From: Oscheius dolichura
Lineage: Eukaryota; Nematoda; Chromadorea; Rhabditida; Rhabditidae
Assembly: GCA_932521035.1 (NCBI GenBank)
Contig: OW051495.1
Coordinates: forward strand, 62,001 to 126,000
Direction of reading: 5' to 3'
Length of the DNA: 64,000 bases
Shown here: positions 15,588 through 29,624 of the stretch, one piece after another
Layout of the letters: each line of letters starts with the position of its first letter
Numbering within the stretch: position 1 is the first letter of the stretch
Notes under the pieces: generated by a model
The model's database searches: none
Seen by the model: only the letters and a program-made list of their open reading frames with translations
What the model was told of the DNA's origin: nothing
Translations under genes and position numbers: made by a program

Positions 15588-18239
15588 TCAAACTCTTCCG
15601 TAAAAAACTCCTAGTGAATCCATCCATACGACTTTTGGACAAAGTGAATCCATCCATACGACTTTTGGACAAAGTGAATCCATCCACACGACTTTTGGAC
15701 AAAGTGAATCCACCCATACGACTTTTGGACAAAGTGAATCCATCCATACGACTTTTGGACAAAGTGAATCCACCCATACGACTTTTGGACAAAGTGAATC
15801 CATCCATACGACTTTTGGACAAAGTGAATCCACCCATACGACTTTTGGACAAAGTGAATCCATCCATACGACTTTTGGACAAAGTGAATCCATCCACACG
15901 ACTTTTGGACAAAGTGAATCCACCCATACGACTTTTGGACAAAGTGAATCCATCCATACGACTTTTGGACAAAGTGAATCCACCCATACGACTTTTGGAC
16001 AAAGTGAATCCTTCAAACTCTTCCGTAAAAAACTCCTAGTCTATCCATCCATACAATTTTTGGACAAAGTGAATCCATCCATAAGACTTTTGGACAGAGT
16101 GAATCCACCCATACGACTTTTCGACAAAGTGAATCCACCCATACGACTTTTGGACAAAGTGAATCCATCCACACGACTTTTGGACAAAGTGAATCCATCC
16201 ATACGACTTTTGGACAAAGTGAATCCATCCATACGACTTTTGGACAAAGTGAATCCATCCATACGACTTTTGGACAAAGTGAATCCACCCAAACGGCTTT
16301 TGGACAGAGTGAATCCTTCAAACTCTTCCGTAAAAAACTCCTAGTGAATCCATCCATACAATTTTTGGACAAAGTGAATCCACCCATACGACTTTTGGAC
16401 AAAGTGAATCCATCCATACGACTTTTGGACAAAGTGAATCCACCCATACGACTTTTGGACAAAGTGAATCCACCCATACGACTTTTGGACAGAGTGAATC
16501 CTTCAAACTCTTCCGTAAAAAACTCCTAGTGAATCCATCCATACAATTTTTGGACAAAGTGAATCCACCCATACGACTTTTGGACAAAGTGAATCCATCC
16601 ATACGACTTTTGGACAAAGTGAATCCACCCAAACGGCTTTTGGACAGAGTGAATCCTTCAAACTCTTCCGTAAAAAACTCCTAGTGAATCCATCCATACG
16701 ACTTTTGGACAAAGTGAATCCATCCATACGACTTTTGGACAAAGTGAATCCATCCATACGACTTTTGGACAAAGTGAATCCACCCATACGACTTTTGGAC
16801 AAAGTGAATCCTTCAAACTCTTCCGTAAAAAACTCCTAGTGAATCCATCCATACGACTTTTGGACAAAGTGAATCCATCCATACGACTTTTGGACAAAGT
16901 GAATCCATCCACACGACTTTTGGACAAAGTGAATCCACCCATACGACTTTTGGACAAAGTGAATCCATCCATACGACTTTTGGACAAAGTGAATCCACCC
17001 ATACGACTTTTGGACAAAGTGAATCCATCCATACGACTTTTGGACAAAGTGAATCCACCCATACGACTTTTGGACAAAGTGAATCCATCCATACGACTTT
17101 TGGACAAAGTGAATCCATCCACACGACTTTTGGACAAAGTGAATCCACCCATACGACTTTTGGACAAAGTGAATCCATCCATACGACTTTTGGACAAAGT
17201 GAATCCACCCATACGACTTTTGGACAAAGTGAATCCTTCAAACTCTTCCGTAAAAAACTCCTAGTCTATCCATCCATACAATTTTTGGACAAAGTGAATC
17301 CATCCATAAGACTTTTGGACAGAGTGAATCCACCCATACGACTTTTCGACAAAGTGAATCCACCCATACGACTTTTGGACAAAGTGAATCCATCCACACG
17401 ACTTTTGGACAAAGTGAATCCATCCATACGACTTTTGGACAAAGTGAATCCATCCATACGACTTTTGGACAAAGTGAATCCATCCATACGACTTTTGGAC
17501 AAAGTGAATCCACCCAAACGGCTTTTGGACAGAGTGAATCCTTCAAACTCTTCCGTAAAAAACTCCTAGTGAATCCATCCATACAATTTTTGGACAAAGT
17601 GAATCCACCCATACGACTTTTGGACAAAGTGAATCCATCCATACGACTTTTGGACAAAGTGAATCCACCCATACGACTTTTGGACAAAGTGAATCCATCC
17701 ATACGACTTTTGGACAAAGTGAATCCACCCATACGACTTTTGGACAAAGTGAATCCATCCATACGACTTTTGGACAAAGTGAATCCATCCACACGACTTT
17801 TGGACAAAGTGAATCCACCCATACGACTTTTGGACAAAGTGAATCCATCCATACGACTTTTGGACAAAGTGAATCCACCCATACGACTTTTGGACAAAGT
17901 GAATCCTTCAAACTCTTCCGTAAAAAACTCCTAGTCTATCCATCCATACAATTTTTGGACAAAGTGAATCCATCCATAAGACTTTTGGACAGAGTGAATC
18001 CACCCATACGACTTTTCGACAAAGTGAATCCACCCATACGACTTTTGGACAAAGTGAATCCATCCACACGACTTTTGGACAAAGTGAATCCATCCATACG
18101 ACTTTTGGACAAAGTGAATCCATCCATACGACTTTTGGACAAAGTGAATCCATCCATACGACTTTTGGACAAAGTGAATCCACCCAAACGGCTTTTGGAC
18201 AGAGTGAATCCTTCAAACTCTTCCGTAAAAAACTCCTAG
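15588..18239. repeat. Higher-order blocks repeated at 1225 and 670 bp
   Basis: Section 15588-16344 recurs at 16813-17569 (offset 1225 bp), and its second half recurs again at 17936-18239 (offset a further 670 bp). Rare shared variants include ccataagac, acttttcgac and aaacggctttt. These variants are almost confined to this part of the array, so the blocks form a local amplification. Confidence 0.85.
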
Positions 18240-21200
18240 TGAATCCATCCATACAATTTTTGGACAAAGTGAATCCATCCATACGACTTTTGGACAAAGT
18301 GAATCCATCCATACGACTTTTGGACAGAGTGAATCCATCCATACGACTTTTGGACAAAGTGAATCCATCCATACGACTTTTGGACAGAGTGAATCCTTCA
18401 AACTCTTCCTTAAAAAACTCCTAGTGAATCCATCCATACAATTTTTGGACAAAGTGAATCCATCCATACGACTTTTGGACAGAGTGAATCCTTCAAACTC
18501 TTCCGTAAAAAACTCCTAGTGAATCCATCCATACGACTTTTGGACAAAGTGAATCCTTCAAACTCTTCCGTAAAAAACTCCTAGTGAATCCATCCATACG
18601 ACTTTTGGACAAAGTGAATCTATCCATACGACTTTTGGACAAAGTGAATCCATCCATACGACTTTTGGACAAAGTGAATCCACCCAAACGACTTTTGGAC
18701 AATGTGAATCCATCCATACGACTTTTGGACAAAGTGAATCCACCCATACGACTTTTGGACAAAGTGAATCCACCCATACGACTTTTGGACAAAGTGAATC
18801 CATCCATACGACTTTTGGACAGAGTGAATCCATCCATACGACTTTTGGACAAAGTGAATCCATCCATACGACTTTTGGACAAAGTGAATCCTTCAAACTC
18901 TTCCGTAAAAAACTCCTAGTGAATCCATCCATGCGACTTTTGGACAAAGTGAATCCATCCATACGACTTTTGGACAGAGTGAATCCATCCATACGACTTT
19001 TGGACAGAGTGAATCCATCCATACGACTTTTGGACAGAGTGAATCCATCCATACGACTTTTGGACAAAGTGAATCCATCCATACGACTTTTGGACAGAGT
19101 GAATCCATCCATACGACTTTTGGACAAAGTGAATCCATCCACACGACTTTTGGACAAAGTGAATCCACCCAAACGGCTTTTGGACAGAGTGAATCCTTCA
19201 AACTCTTCCGTAAAAAACTCCTAGTGAATCCATCCATACAATTTTTGGACAAAGTGAATCCATCCATACGACTTTTGGACAAAGTGAATCCATCCATACG
19301 ACTTTTGGACAAAGTGAATCCATCCATACGACTTTTGGACAAAGTGAATCCATCCATACGACTTTTGGACAAAGTGAATCCATCCATACGACTTTTGGAC
19401 AAAGTGAATCCATCCATACGACTTTTGGACAAAGTGAATCCATCCATACGACTTTTGGACAGAGTGAATCCATCCATACGACTTTTGGACAAAGTGAATC
19501 CATCCACACGACTTTTGGACAAAGTGAATCCTTCAAACTCTTCCGTAAAAAACTCCTAGTGAATCCATCCATACGACTTTTGGACAAAGTGAATCCATCC
19601 ATACGACTTTTGGACAAAGTGAATCCTTCAAACTCTTCCGTAAAAAACTCCTAGTGAATCCATCCATACGACTTTTGGACAAAGTGAATCTATCCATACG
19701 ACTTTTGGACAAAGTGAATCCATCCATACGACTTTTGGACAAAGTGAATCCATCCATACGACTTTTGGACAAAGTGAATCCATCCACACGACTTTTGGAC
19801 AAAGTGAATCCTTCAAACTCTTCCGTAAAAAACTCCTAGTGAATCCATCCATACGACTTTTGGACAAAGTGAATCCTTCAAACTCTTCCGTAAAAAACTC
19901 CTAGTGAATCCATCCATACAATTTTTGGACAAAGTGAATCCATCCATACGACTTTTGGACAAAGTGAATCCTTCAAACTCTTCCGTAAAAAACTCCTAGT
20001 GAATCCATCCATACGACTTTTGGACAAAGTGAATCCTTCAAACTCTTCCGTAAAAAACTCCTAGTGAATCCATCCATACAATTTTTGGACAAAGTGAATC
20101 CATCCATACGACTTTTGGACAAAGTGAATCCTTCAAACTCTTCCGTAAAAAACTCCTAGTGAATCCATCCATACGACTTTTGGACAAAGTGAATCCACCC
20201 AAACGACTTTTGGACAAAGTGAATCCACCCAAACGACTTTTGGACAAAGTGAATCCACCCAAACGACTTTTGGACAAAGTGAATCCATCCATACGACTTT
20301 TGGACAAAGTGAATCGATCCATACGACTTTTGGACAAAGTGAATCCATCCATACGACTTTTGGACAAAGTGAATCCATCCATACGACTTTTGGACAAAGT
20401 GAATCCATCCACACGACTTTTGGACAAAGTGAATCCTTCAAACTCTTCCGTAAAAAACTCCTAGTGAATCCATCCATACGACTTTTGGACAAAGTGAATC
20501 CATCCATACGACTTTTGGACAAAGTGAATCCATCCATACGACTTTTGGACAAAGTGAATCCATCCATACGACTTTTGGACAAAGTGAATCCATCCATACG
20601 ACTTTTGGACAAAGTGAATCCATCCATACGACTTTTGGACAAAGTGAATCCATCCATACGACTTTTGGACAAAGTGAATCCATCCATACGACTTTTGGAC
20701 AAAGTGAATCCATCCATACGACTTTTGGACAAAGTGAATCCACCCATACGACTTTTGGACAAAGTGAATCCACCCATACGACTTTTGGACAAAGTGAATC
20801 CACCCATACGACTTTTGGACAGAGTGAATCCTTCAAACTCTTCCGTAAAGAACTCCTAGTGAATCCATCCATACAATTTTTGGACAAAGTGAATCCATCC
20901 ATACGACTTTTGGACAAAGTGAATCCATCCATACGACTTTTGGACAAAGTGAATCCATCCATACGACTTTTGGACAAAGTGAATCCATCCATACGACTTT
21001 TGGACAAAGTGAATCCACCCAAACGACTTTTGGACAGAGTGAATCCTTCAAACTCTTCCGTAAAAAACTCCTAGTCTATCCATCCATACAATTTTTGGAC
21101 AAAGTGAATCCATCCATACGACTTTTGGACAAAGTGAATCCTTCAAACTCTTCCGTAAAAAACTCCTAGTGAATCCATCCATACGACTTTTGGACAAAGT

Positions 21201-22104
21201 GAATCCATCCATACGACTTTTGGACAAAGTGAATCCATCCATACGACTTTTGGACAAAGTGAATCCATCCATACGACTTTTGGACAAAGTGAATCCATCC
21301 ATACCCCTTTTGGACAAAGTGAATCCATCCATACGACTTTTGGACAAAGTGAATCCATCCATACGACTTTTGGACAAAGTGAATCCATCCATACGACTTT
21401 TGGACAAAGTGAATCCACCCATACGACTTTTGGACAAAGTGAATCCATCCATACGACTTTTGGACAAAGTGAGTCCATCCATACGACTTTTGGACAAAGT
21501 GAATCCATCCACACGACTTTTGGACAAAGTGAATCCACCCATACGACTTTTGGACAAAGTGAATCCATCCACACGACTTTTGGACACAGTGAATCCATCC
21601 ATACGACTTTTGGACAAAGTGAATCCACCCATACGACTTTTGGACAAAGTGAATCCATCCATACGACTTTTGGACAAAGTGAATCCACCCATACGACTTT
21701 TGGACAAAGTGAATCCATCCATACGACTTTTGGACAAAGTGAATCCATCCACACGACTTTTGGACAAAGTGAATCCACCCATACGACTTTTGGACAGAGT
21801 GAATCCTTCAAACTCTTCCGTAAAAAACTCCTAGTCTATCCATCCATACAATTTTTGGACAAAGTGAATCCACCCATACGACTTTTGGACAGAGTGAATC
21901 CTTCAAACTCTTCCTTAAAAAACTCCTAGTCTATCCATCCATACAATTTTTGGACAAAGTGAATCCATCCATACGACTTTTGGACAGAGTGAATCCTTCA
22001 AACTCTTCCGTAAAAAACTCCTAGTCTATCCATCCATACAATTTTTGGACAAAGTGAATCCATCCATACGACTGTTGGACAGAGTGAATCCTTCAAACTC
22101 TTCC

Positions 22105-23014
22105 TTAAAAAACTCCTAGTCTATCCATCCATACAATTTTTGGACAAAGTGAATCCATCCATACGACTTTTGGACAGAGTGAATCCTTCAAACTCTTCCG
22201 TAAAAAACTCCTAGTGAATCCATCCATACAATTTTTGGACAAAGTGAATCCATCCATACGACTTTTGGACAAAGTGAATCCATCCATACGACTTTTGGAC
22301 AAAGTGAATCCATCCATACGACTTTTGGACAAAGTGAATCCATCCATACGACTTTTGGACAAAGTGAATCCATCCATACGACTTTTGGACAAAGTGAATC
22401 CATCCATACGACTTTTGGACAAAGTGAATCCATCCATACGACTTTTGGACAAAGTGAATCCACCCAAACGACTTTTGGACAAAATGAATCCTTCAAACTC
22501 TTCCGTAAAAAACTCCTAGTCTATCCATCCATACAATTTTTGGACAAAGTGAATCCATCCATACGACTGTTGGACAGAGTGAATCCTTCAAACTCTTCCT
22601 TAAAAAACTCCTAGTCTATCCATCCATACAATTTTTGGACAAAGTGAATCCATCCATACGACTTTTGGACAGAGTGAATCCTTCAAACTCTTCCGTAAAA
22701 AACTCCTAGTGAATCCATCCATACAATTTTTGGACAAAGTGAATCCATCCATACGACTTTTGGACAAAGTGAATCCATCCATACGACTTTTGGACAAAGT
22801 GAATCCATCCATACGACTTTTGGACAAAGTGAATCCATCCATACGACTTTTGGACAAAGTGAATCCATCCATACGACTTTTGGACAAAGTGAATCCATCC
22901 ATACGACTTTTGGACAAAGTGAATCCATCCATACGACTTTTGGACAAAGTGAATCGACCCAAACGACTTTTGGACAAAATGAATCCTTCAAACTCTTCCG
23001 TAAAAAACTCCTAG
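22105..23014. repeat. Direct 495-bp duplication in the X/Y array
   Basis: Block 22105-22519 is followed by a near copy at 22600-23014, offset 495 bp. Both end with the rare ggacaaaatgaatcc unit. They differ by single substitutions, such as cacccaaac against gacccaaac. Confidence 0.8.
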
Positions 23015-23577
23015 TGAATCCATCCATACGACTTTTGGACAAAGTGAATCCATCCATACGACTTTTGGACAAAGTGAATCCACCCATACGACTTTTGGAC
23101 AAAGTGAATCCACCCATACGACTTTTGGACAAAGTGAATCCATCCATACGACTTTTGGACAAAGTGAATCCACCCAAACGACTTTTGGACAAAGTGAATC
23201 CTTCAAACTCTTCCGTAAAAAACTCCTAGTGAATCCATCCATACGACTTTTGGACAAAGTGAATCCATCCATACGACTTTTGGACAAAGTGAATCCATCC
23301 ATACGACTTTTGGACAAAGTGAATCCATCCACACGACTTTTGGACAAAGTGAATCCACCCATACGACTTTTGGACAGAGTGAATCCTTCAAACTCTTCCG
23401 TAAAAAACTCCTAGTCTATCCATCCATACAATTTTTGGACAAAGTGAATCCATCCATACGACTTTTGGACAGAGTGAATCCTTCAAACTCTTCCGTAAAA
23501 AACACCTAGTGAATCCATCCATACAATTTTTGGACAAAGTGAATCCATCCATACGACTTTTGGACAGAGTGAATCCT

Positions 23578-26500
23578 TCAAACTCTTCCGTAAAAAACTC
23601 CTAGTGAATCCATCCATACAATTTTTGGACAAAGTGAATCGATCCATACGACTTTTGGACAAAGTGAATCCATCCATACGACTTTTGGACAAAGTGAATC
23701 CACCCATACGACTTTTGGACAAAGTGAATCCATCCATACGACTTTTGGACAAAGTGAATCCACCCATACGACTTTTGGACAAAGTGAATCCATCCATACG
23801 ACTTTTGGACAAAGTGAATCCACCCATACGACTTTTGGACAAAGTGAATCCTTCAAACTCTTCCGTAAAAAACTCCTAGTGAATCCATCCATACAATTTT
23901 TGGACAAAGTGAATCCACCCATACGACTTTTGGACAAAGTGAATCCATCCATACGACTTTTGGACAAAGTGAATCCATCCATACGACTTTTGGACAAAGT
24001 GAATCCATCCATACGACTTTTGGACAAAGTGAATCCATCCATACGACTTTTGGACAGAGTGAATCCTTCAAACTCTTCCGTAAAAAACTCCTAGTGAATC
24101 CATCCATACAATTTTTGGACAAAGTGAATCCATCCATACGACTTTTGGACAAAGTGAATCCATCCACACGACTTTTGGACAAAGTGAATCCATCCATACG
24201 ACTTTTGGACAAAGTGAATCCTTCAAACTCTTCCGTAAAAAACTCCTTGTGAATCCATCCATACAATTTTTGGACAAAGTGAATCCATCCATACGACTTT
24301 TGGACAAAGTGAATCCATCCATACGACTTTTGGACAAAGTGAATCCATCCATACGACTTTTGGACAATGTGAATCCATCCATACGACTTTTGGACAAAGT
24401 GAATCCACCCATACGACTTTTGGACAAAGTGAATCCATCCATACGACTTTTGGACAAAGTGAATCCACCCATACGACTTTTGGACAAAGTGAATCCTTCA
24501 AACTCTTCCGTAAAAAACTCCTAGTGAATCCATCCATACAATTTTTGGACAAAGTGAATCCATCCATACGACTTTTGGACAAAGTGAATCCATCCATACG
24601 ACTTTTGGACAAAGTGAATCCATCCATACGACTTTTGGACAAAGTGAATCCATCCATACGACTTTTGGACAAAGTGAATCCATCCATACGACTTTTGGAC
24701 AAAGTGAATCCACCCAAACGACTTTTGGACAGAGTGAATCCTTCAAACTCTTCCGTAAAAAACTCCTAGTCTATCCATCCATACAATTTTTGGACAAAGT
24801 GAATCCATCCATACGACTTTTGGACAAAGTGAATCCTTCAAACTCTTCCGTAAAAAACTCCTAGTGAATCCATCCATACGACTTTTGGACAAAGTGAATC
24901 CATCCATACGACTTTTGGACAAAGTGAATCCATCCATACGACTTTTGGACAAAGTGAATCCATCCATACGACTTTTGGACAAAGTGAATCCATCCATACG
25001 ACTTTTGGACAAAGTGAATCCATCCATACGACTTTTGGACAAAGTGAATCCACCCATACGACTTTTGGACAAAGTGAATCCATCCATACGACTTTTGGAC
25101 AAAGTGAGTCCATCCATACGACTTTTGGACAAAGTGAATCCATCCACACGACTTTTGGACAAAGTGAATCCACCCATACGACTTTTGGACAAAGTGAATC
25201 CATCCACACGACTTTTGGACACAGTGAATCCATCCATACGACTTTTGGACAAAGTGAATCCACCCATACGACTTTTGGACAAAGTGAATCCATCCATACG
25301 ACTTTTGGACAAAGTGAATCCACCCATACGACTTTTGGACAAAGTGAATCCATCCATACGACTTTTGGACAAAGTGAATCCATCCACACGACTTTTGGAC
25401 AAAGTGAATCCACCCATACGACTTTTGGACAGAGTGAATCCTTCAAACTCTTCCGTAAAAAACTCCTAGTCTATCCATCCATACAATTTTTGGACAAAGT
25501 GAATCCACCCATACGACTTTTGGACAGAGTGAATCCTTCAAACTCTTCCTTAAAAAACTCCTAGTCTATCCATCCATACAATTTTTGGACAAAGTGAATC
25601 CATCCATACGACTTTTGGACAGAGTGAATCCTTCAAACTCTTCCGTAAAAAACTCCTAGTCTATCCATCCATACAATTTTTGGACAAAGTGAATCCATCC
25701 ATACGACTTTTGGACAGAGTGAATCCTTCAAACTCTTCCTTAAAAAACTCCTAGTCTATCCATCCATACAATTTTTGGACAAAGTGAATCCATCCATACG
25801 ACTTTTGGACAGAGTGAATCCTTCAAACTCTTCCGTAAAAAACTCCTAGTGAATCCATCCATACAATTTTTGGACAAAGTGAATCCATCCATACGACTTT
25901 TGGACAAAGTGAATCCATCCATACGACTTTTGGACAAAGTGAATCCATCCATACGACTTTTGGACAAAGTGAATCCATCCATACGACTTTTGGACAAAGT
26001 GAATCCATCCATACGACTTTTGGACAAAGTGAATCCATCCATACGACTTTTGGACAAAGTGAATCCACCCAAACGACTTTTGGACAAAGTGAATCCTTCA
26101 AACTCTTCCGTAAAAAACTCCTAGTGAATCCATCCATACGACTTTTGGACAAAGTGAATCCATCCATACGACTTTTGGACAAAGTGAATCCATCCATACG
26201 ACTTTTGGACAAAGTGAATCCATCCACACGACTTTTGGACAAAGTGAATCCACCCATACGACTTTTGGACAGAGTGAATCCTTCAAACTCTTCCGTAAAA
26301 AACTCCTAGTCTATCCATCCATACAATTTTTGGACAAAGTGAATCCATCCATACGACTTTTGGACAGAGTGAATCCTTCAAACTCTTCCGTAAAAAACTC
26401 CTAGTGAATCCATCCATACAATTTTTGGACAAAGTGAATCCATCCATACGACTTTTGGACAGAGTGAATCCTTCAAACTCTTCCGTAAAAAACTCCTAGT

Positions 26501-27161
26501 GAATCCATCCATACAATTTTTGGACAAAGTGAATCCATCCATACGACTTTTGGACAAAGTGAATCCATCCATACGACTTTTGGACAAAGTGAATCCACCC
26601 ATACGACTTTTGGACAAAGTGAATCCATCCATACGACTTTTGGACAAAGTGAATCCACCCATACGACTTTTGGACAAAGTGAATCCATCCATACGACTTT
26701 TGGACAAAGTGAATCCACCCATACGACTTTTGGACAAAGTGAATCCTTCAAACTCTTCCGTAAAAAACTCCTAGTGAATCCATCCATACAATTTTTGGAC
26801 AAAGTGAATCCACCCATACGACTTTTGGACAAAGTGAATCCATCCATACGACTTTTGGACAAAGTGAATCCATCCATACGACTTTTGGACAAAGTGAATC
26901 CATCCATACGACTTTTGGACAAAGTGAATCCATCCATACGACTTTTGGACAGAGTGAATCCTTCAAACTCTTCCGTAAAAAACTCCTAGTGAATCCATCC
27001 ATACAATTTTTGGACAAAGTGAATCCATCCATACGACTTTTGGACAAAGTGAATCCATCCACACGACTTTTGGACAAAGTGAATCCATCCATACGACTTT
27101 TGGACAAAGTGAATCCTTCAAACTCTTCCGTAAAAAACTCCTTGTGAATCCATCCATACAA
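23578..27161. repeat. Higher-order block repeated at 2895 bp
   Basis: Section 23578-24266 recurs at 26473-27161, offset 2895 bp, with the same order of catccatac, cacccatac and catccacac units and the rare ctccttgt Y. Section 24864-25469 between them is the fourth copy of the long block also seen near 3.6, 11.0 and 21.2 kb. Confidence 0.8.
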
Positions 27162-29002
27162 TTTTTGGACAAAGTGAATCCATCCATACGACTTTTGGAC
27201 AAAGTGAATCCATCCATACGACTTTTGGACAAAGTGAATCCATCCATACGACTTTTGGACAATGTGAATCCATCCATACGACTTTTGGACAAAGTGAATC
27301 CACCCATACGACTTTTGGACAAAGTGAATCCATCCATACGACTTTTGGACAAAGTGAATCCACCCATACGACTTTTGGACAAAGTGAATCCTTCAAACTC
27401 TTCCGTAAAAAACTCCTAGTGAATCCATCCATACAATTTTTGGACAAAGTGAATCCATCCATACGACTTTTGGACAAAGTGAATCCATCCATACGACTTT
27501 TGGACAAAGTGAATCCATCCATACGACTTTTGGACAATGTGAATCCACCCATACGACTTTTGGACAAAGTGAATCCATCCATACGACTTTTGGACAAAGT
27601 GAATCCAGCCATACGACTTTTGGACAAAGTGAATCCAGCCATACGACTTTTGGACAAAGTGAATCCAGCCATACGACTTTTGGACAAAGTGAATCCATCA
27701 ATACGACTTTTGGACAAAGTGAATCCATCCATACGACTTTTGGACAAAGTGAATCCACCCATACGACTTTTGGACAAAGTGAATCCATCCATACGACTTT
27801 TGGACAAAGTGAATCCACCCATACGACTTTTGGACAAAGTGAATCCATCCATACGACTTTTGGACAAAGTGAATCCATCCATACGACTTTTGGACAAAGT
27901 GAATCCACCCATACGACTTTTGGACAAAGTGAATCCATCCATACGACTTTTGGACAAAGTGAATCCATCCATACGACTTTTGGACAAAGTGAATCCTTCA
28001 AACTCTTCCGTAAAAAACTCCTAGTCTATCCATCCATACAATTTTTGGACAAAGTGAATCCACCCATACGACTTTTGGACAAAGTGAATCCATCCATACG
28101 ACTTTTGGACAAAGTGAATCCACCCATACGACTTTTGGACAAAATGAATCCACCCATACGACTTTTGGACAAAGTGAATCCACCCATACGACTTTTGGAC
28201 AAAGTGAATCCTTCAAACTCTTCCGTAAAAAACTCCTAGTCTATCCATCCATACAATTTTTGGACAAAGTGAATCCATCCATACAATTTTTGGACAAAGT
28301 GAATCCATCCATACGACTTTTGGACAGAGTGAATCCATCCATACGACTTTTGGACAGAGTGAATCCATCCATACGATTTTTGGACAAAGTGAATCCACCC
28401 ATACGACTTTTGGACAGAGTGAATCCTTCAAACTCTTCCGTAAAAAACTCGTAGTGAATCCATCCATACAATTTTTGGACAAAGTGAATCCATCCATACG
28501 ACTTTTGGACAAAGTGAATCCATCCATACGAATTTTGGACAAAGTGAATCCATCCATACGACTTTTGGACAAAGTGAATCCATCCATACGACTTTTGGAC
28601 AAAGTGAATCCATCCATACGACTTTTGGACAAAGTGAATCCATCCATACGACTTTTGGACAAAGTGAATCCATCCATACGATTTTTGGACAAAGTGAATC
28701 CATCCATACGACTTTTGGACAAAGTGAATCCATCCATACGACTTTTGGACAAAGTGAATCCATCCATACGACTTTTGGACAAAGTGAATCCATCCATACG
28801 ACTTTTGGACAAAGTGAATCCATCCATACGACTTTTGGACAAAGTGAATCCACCCATACGACTTTTGGACAAAGTGAATCCATCCATACGATTTTTGGAC
28901 AAAGGGAATCCATCCATACGACTTTTGGACAAAGTGAATCCACCCATACGACTTTTGGACAAAGTGAATCCATCCATACGACTTTTGGACAAAGTGAATC
29001 CA

Positions 29003-29378
29003 GACTCCGGGGACGAATGCCCGCGGGCATTCGTCACAACCATCGGGCATTCGTCACAACCCGCGGGCATTCGTCACAAAACCTGGTTGTTTAACCTTTT
29101 TGTTCATTCTGTTCATGTTTTCTCAAGAATGAGAACAGTTTGTTATCGGTATTCGGCATAAAGAACGTCTTAATACAGAGAGGAAGCCGTTTAAATGACT
29201 GTTACTCTCCAGAAAAAAATATTTTAGAGAAAGGAATGAATTTTGAGAAGATTTAACCCTTCTGGTTCTCATTCTTGAGAAAACATGAACAGAATGAATA
29301 AAAAGGTTAAACAACCAGGTTTTGTGACGAATGCCCGCCGGTTGTGACGAATGCCCGCGGGCATTCGTCCCCGGAGTC
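29003..29378. mobile_element. Foldback (MITE-like) element with palindromic arm ends
   Basis: The two ends are long inverted repeats that begin and end with gactccgggg / ccccggagtc. Each arm is about 115-135 bp, and the unique centre is roughly 110-120 bp. The outer part of each arm is built of a unit of about 20 bp (gggcattcgtcacaac core), three copies on the left and two on the right, so the arms differ mainly by one unit. Positions 29012-29035 and 29346-29369 are perfect 24-bp palindromes centred on ccgcgg. The inner arm carries catgttttctcaagaatgag on the left and its complement on the right. No transposase is present and I see no clear target-site duplication. The left end cuts an X unit of the satellite, so insertion into, or truncation of, the array is likely. 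Confidence 0.85.
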
Positions 29379-29530
29379 AAAAAATAGGAGTGTTGCGGAA
29401 AAAATAGGAATGTTGCGGAAAAAATAGGAATGTTGCGGAAAAAATAGGAATGTTGCGGAAAAAATAGGAATGTTGCGGAAAAAATAGGAATGATGCGGAA
29501 AAAATAGGAATGTTGCGGAAAAAATAGGAA
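29379..29530. repeat. 20-bp tandem repeat
   Basis: Seven or so head-to-tail copies of a 20-bp unit (aaaaaataggaatgttgcgg) follow the foldback element directly, the last one partial. The first unit has gagtg and a late unit has gatgc. Single units recur at about 29602-29619 and 29900-29932, so the motif was dispersed together with the neighbouring short repeat. Confidence 0.9.
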
Positions 29531-29563
29531 GGGAGATGGTTCACCATGAAAAGGGCAAGTAGG

Positions 29564-29619
29564 CGGAAGGCCTACCGCTACAGACGGAAAACGACGATCC
29601 TAGCGGAAAAAATAGGAAT
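29564..29619. repeat. Short repeat flanking the RT relic, copy 1
   Basis: The segment contains cggaaggcctaccgctacag, then gatcctagcgg and one aaaaaataggaat unit. It recurs at 29870-29914 without the internal gaaaacgacg insertion. The two copies lie on either side of the reverse-transcriptase relic. Confidence 0.75.
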
Positions 29620-29624
29620 TCAAC

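Larger units (their letters stand above)
6..29002. repeat. Composite minisatellite field, 30-bp X units with 35-bp Y units
   Basis: The stretch is an uninterrupted tandem array. Unit X is 30 bp, beginning gaatccatccatacgac and ending ggacaaagt. Unit Y is 35 bp, beginning gaatccttcaaactcttccg and ending aactcctagt. One Y follows each run of about 1 to 20 X units, giving blocks from 65 bp to about 665 bp. X variants (cacccatac, catccacac, cacccaaac, cagccatac, ggacagagt) are shared between distant blocks, which shows that whole blocks were copied. X is a multiple of three, so long frames open on both strands, but each Y shifts frame and carries a stop (tag in ctcctag). There is no start context, non-repeat domain or codon bias, so I call it non-coding. 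The array runs off the left edge and ends abruptly at the foldback element. Confidence 0.97.

Noticed and set aside
4-28484. Many long open frames of 10-residue repeats (NPSIRLLDKV and shadows) as repeat proteins
   Set aside because: They exist on both strands because the unit is 30 bp. Each ends at the Y unit, starts are GTG within the unit, and variation is not concentrated at third positions.
6-29002. CRISPR array
   Set aside because: Units are directly abutting without unique spacers, and the setting is eukaryotic with introns and retroelements.
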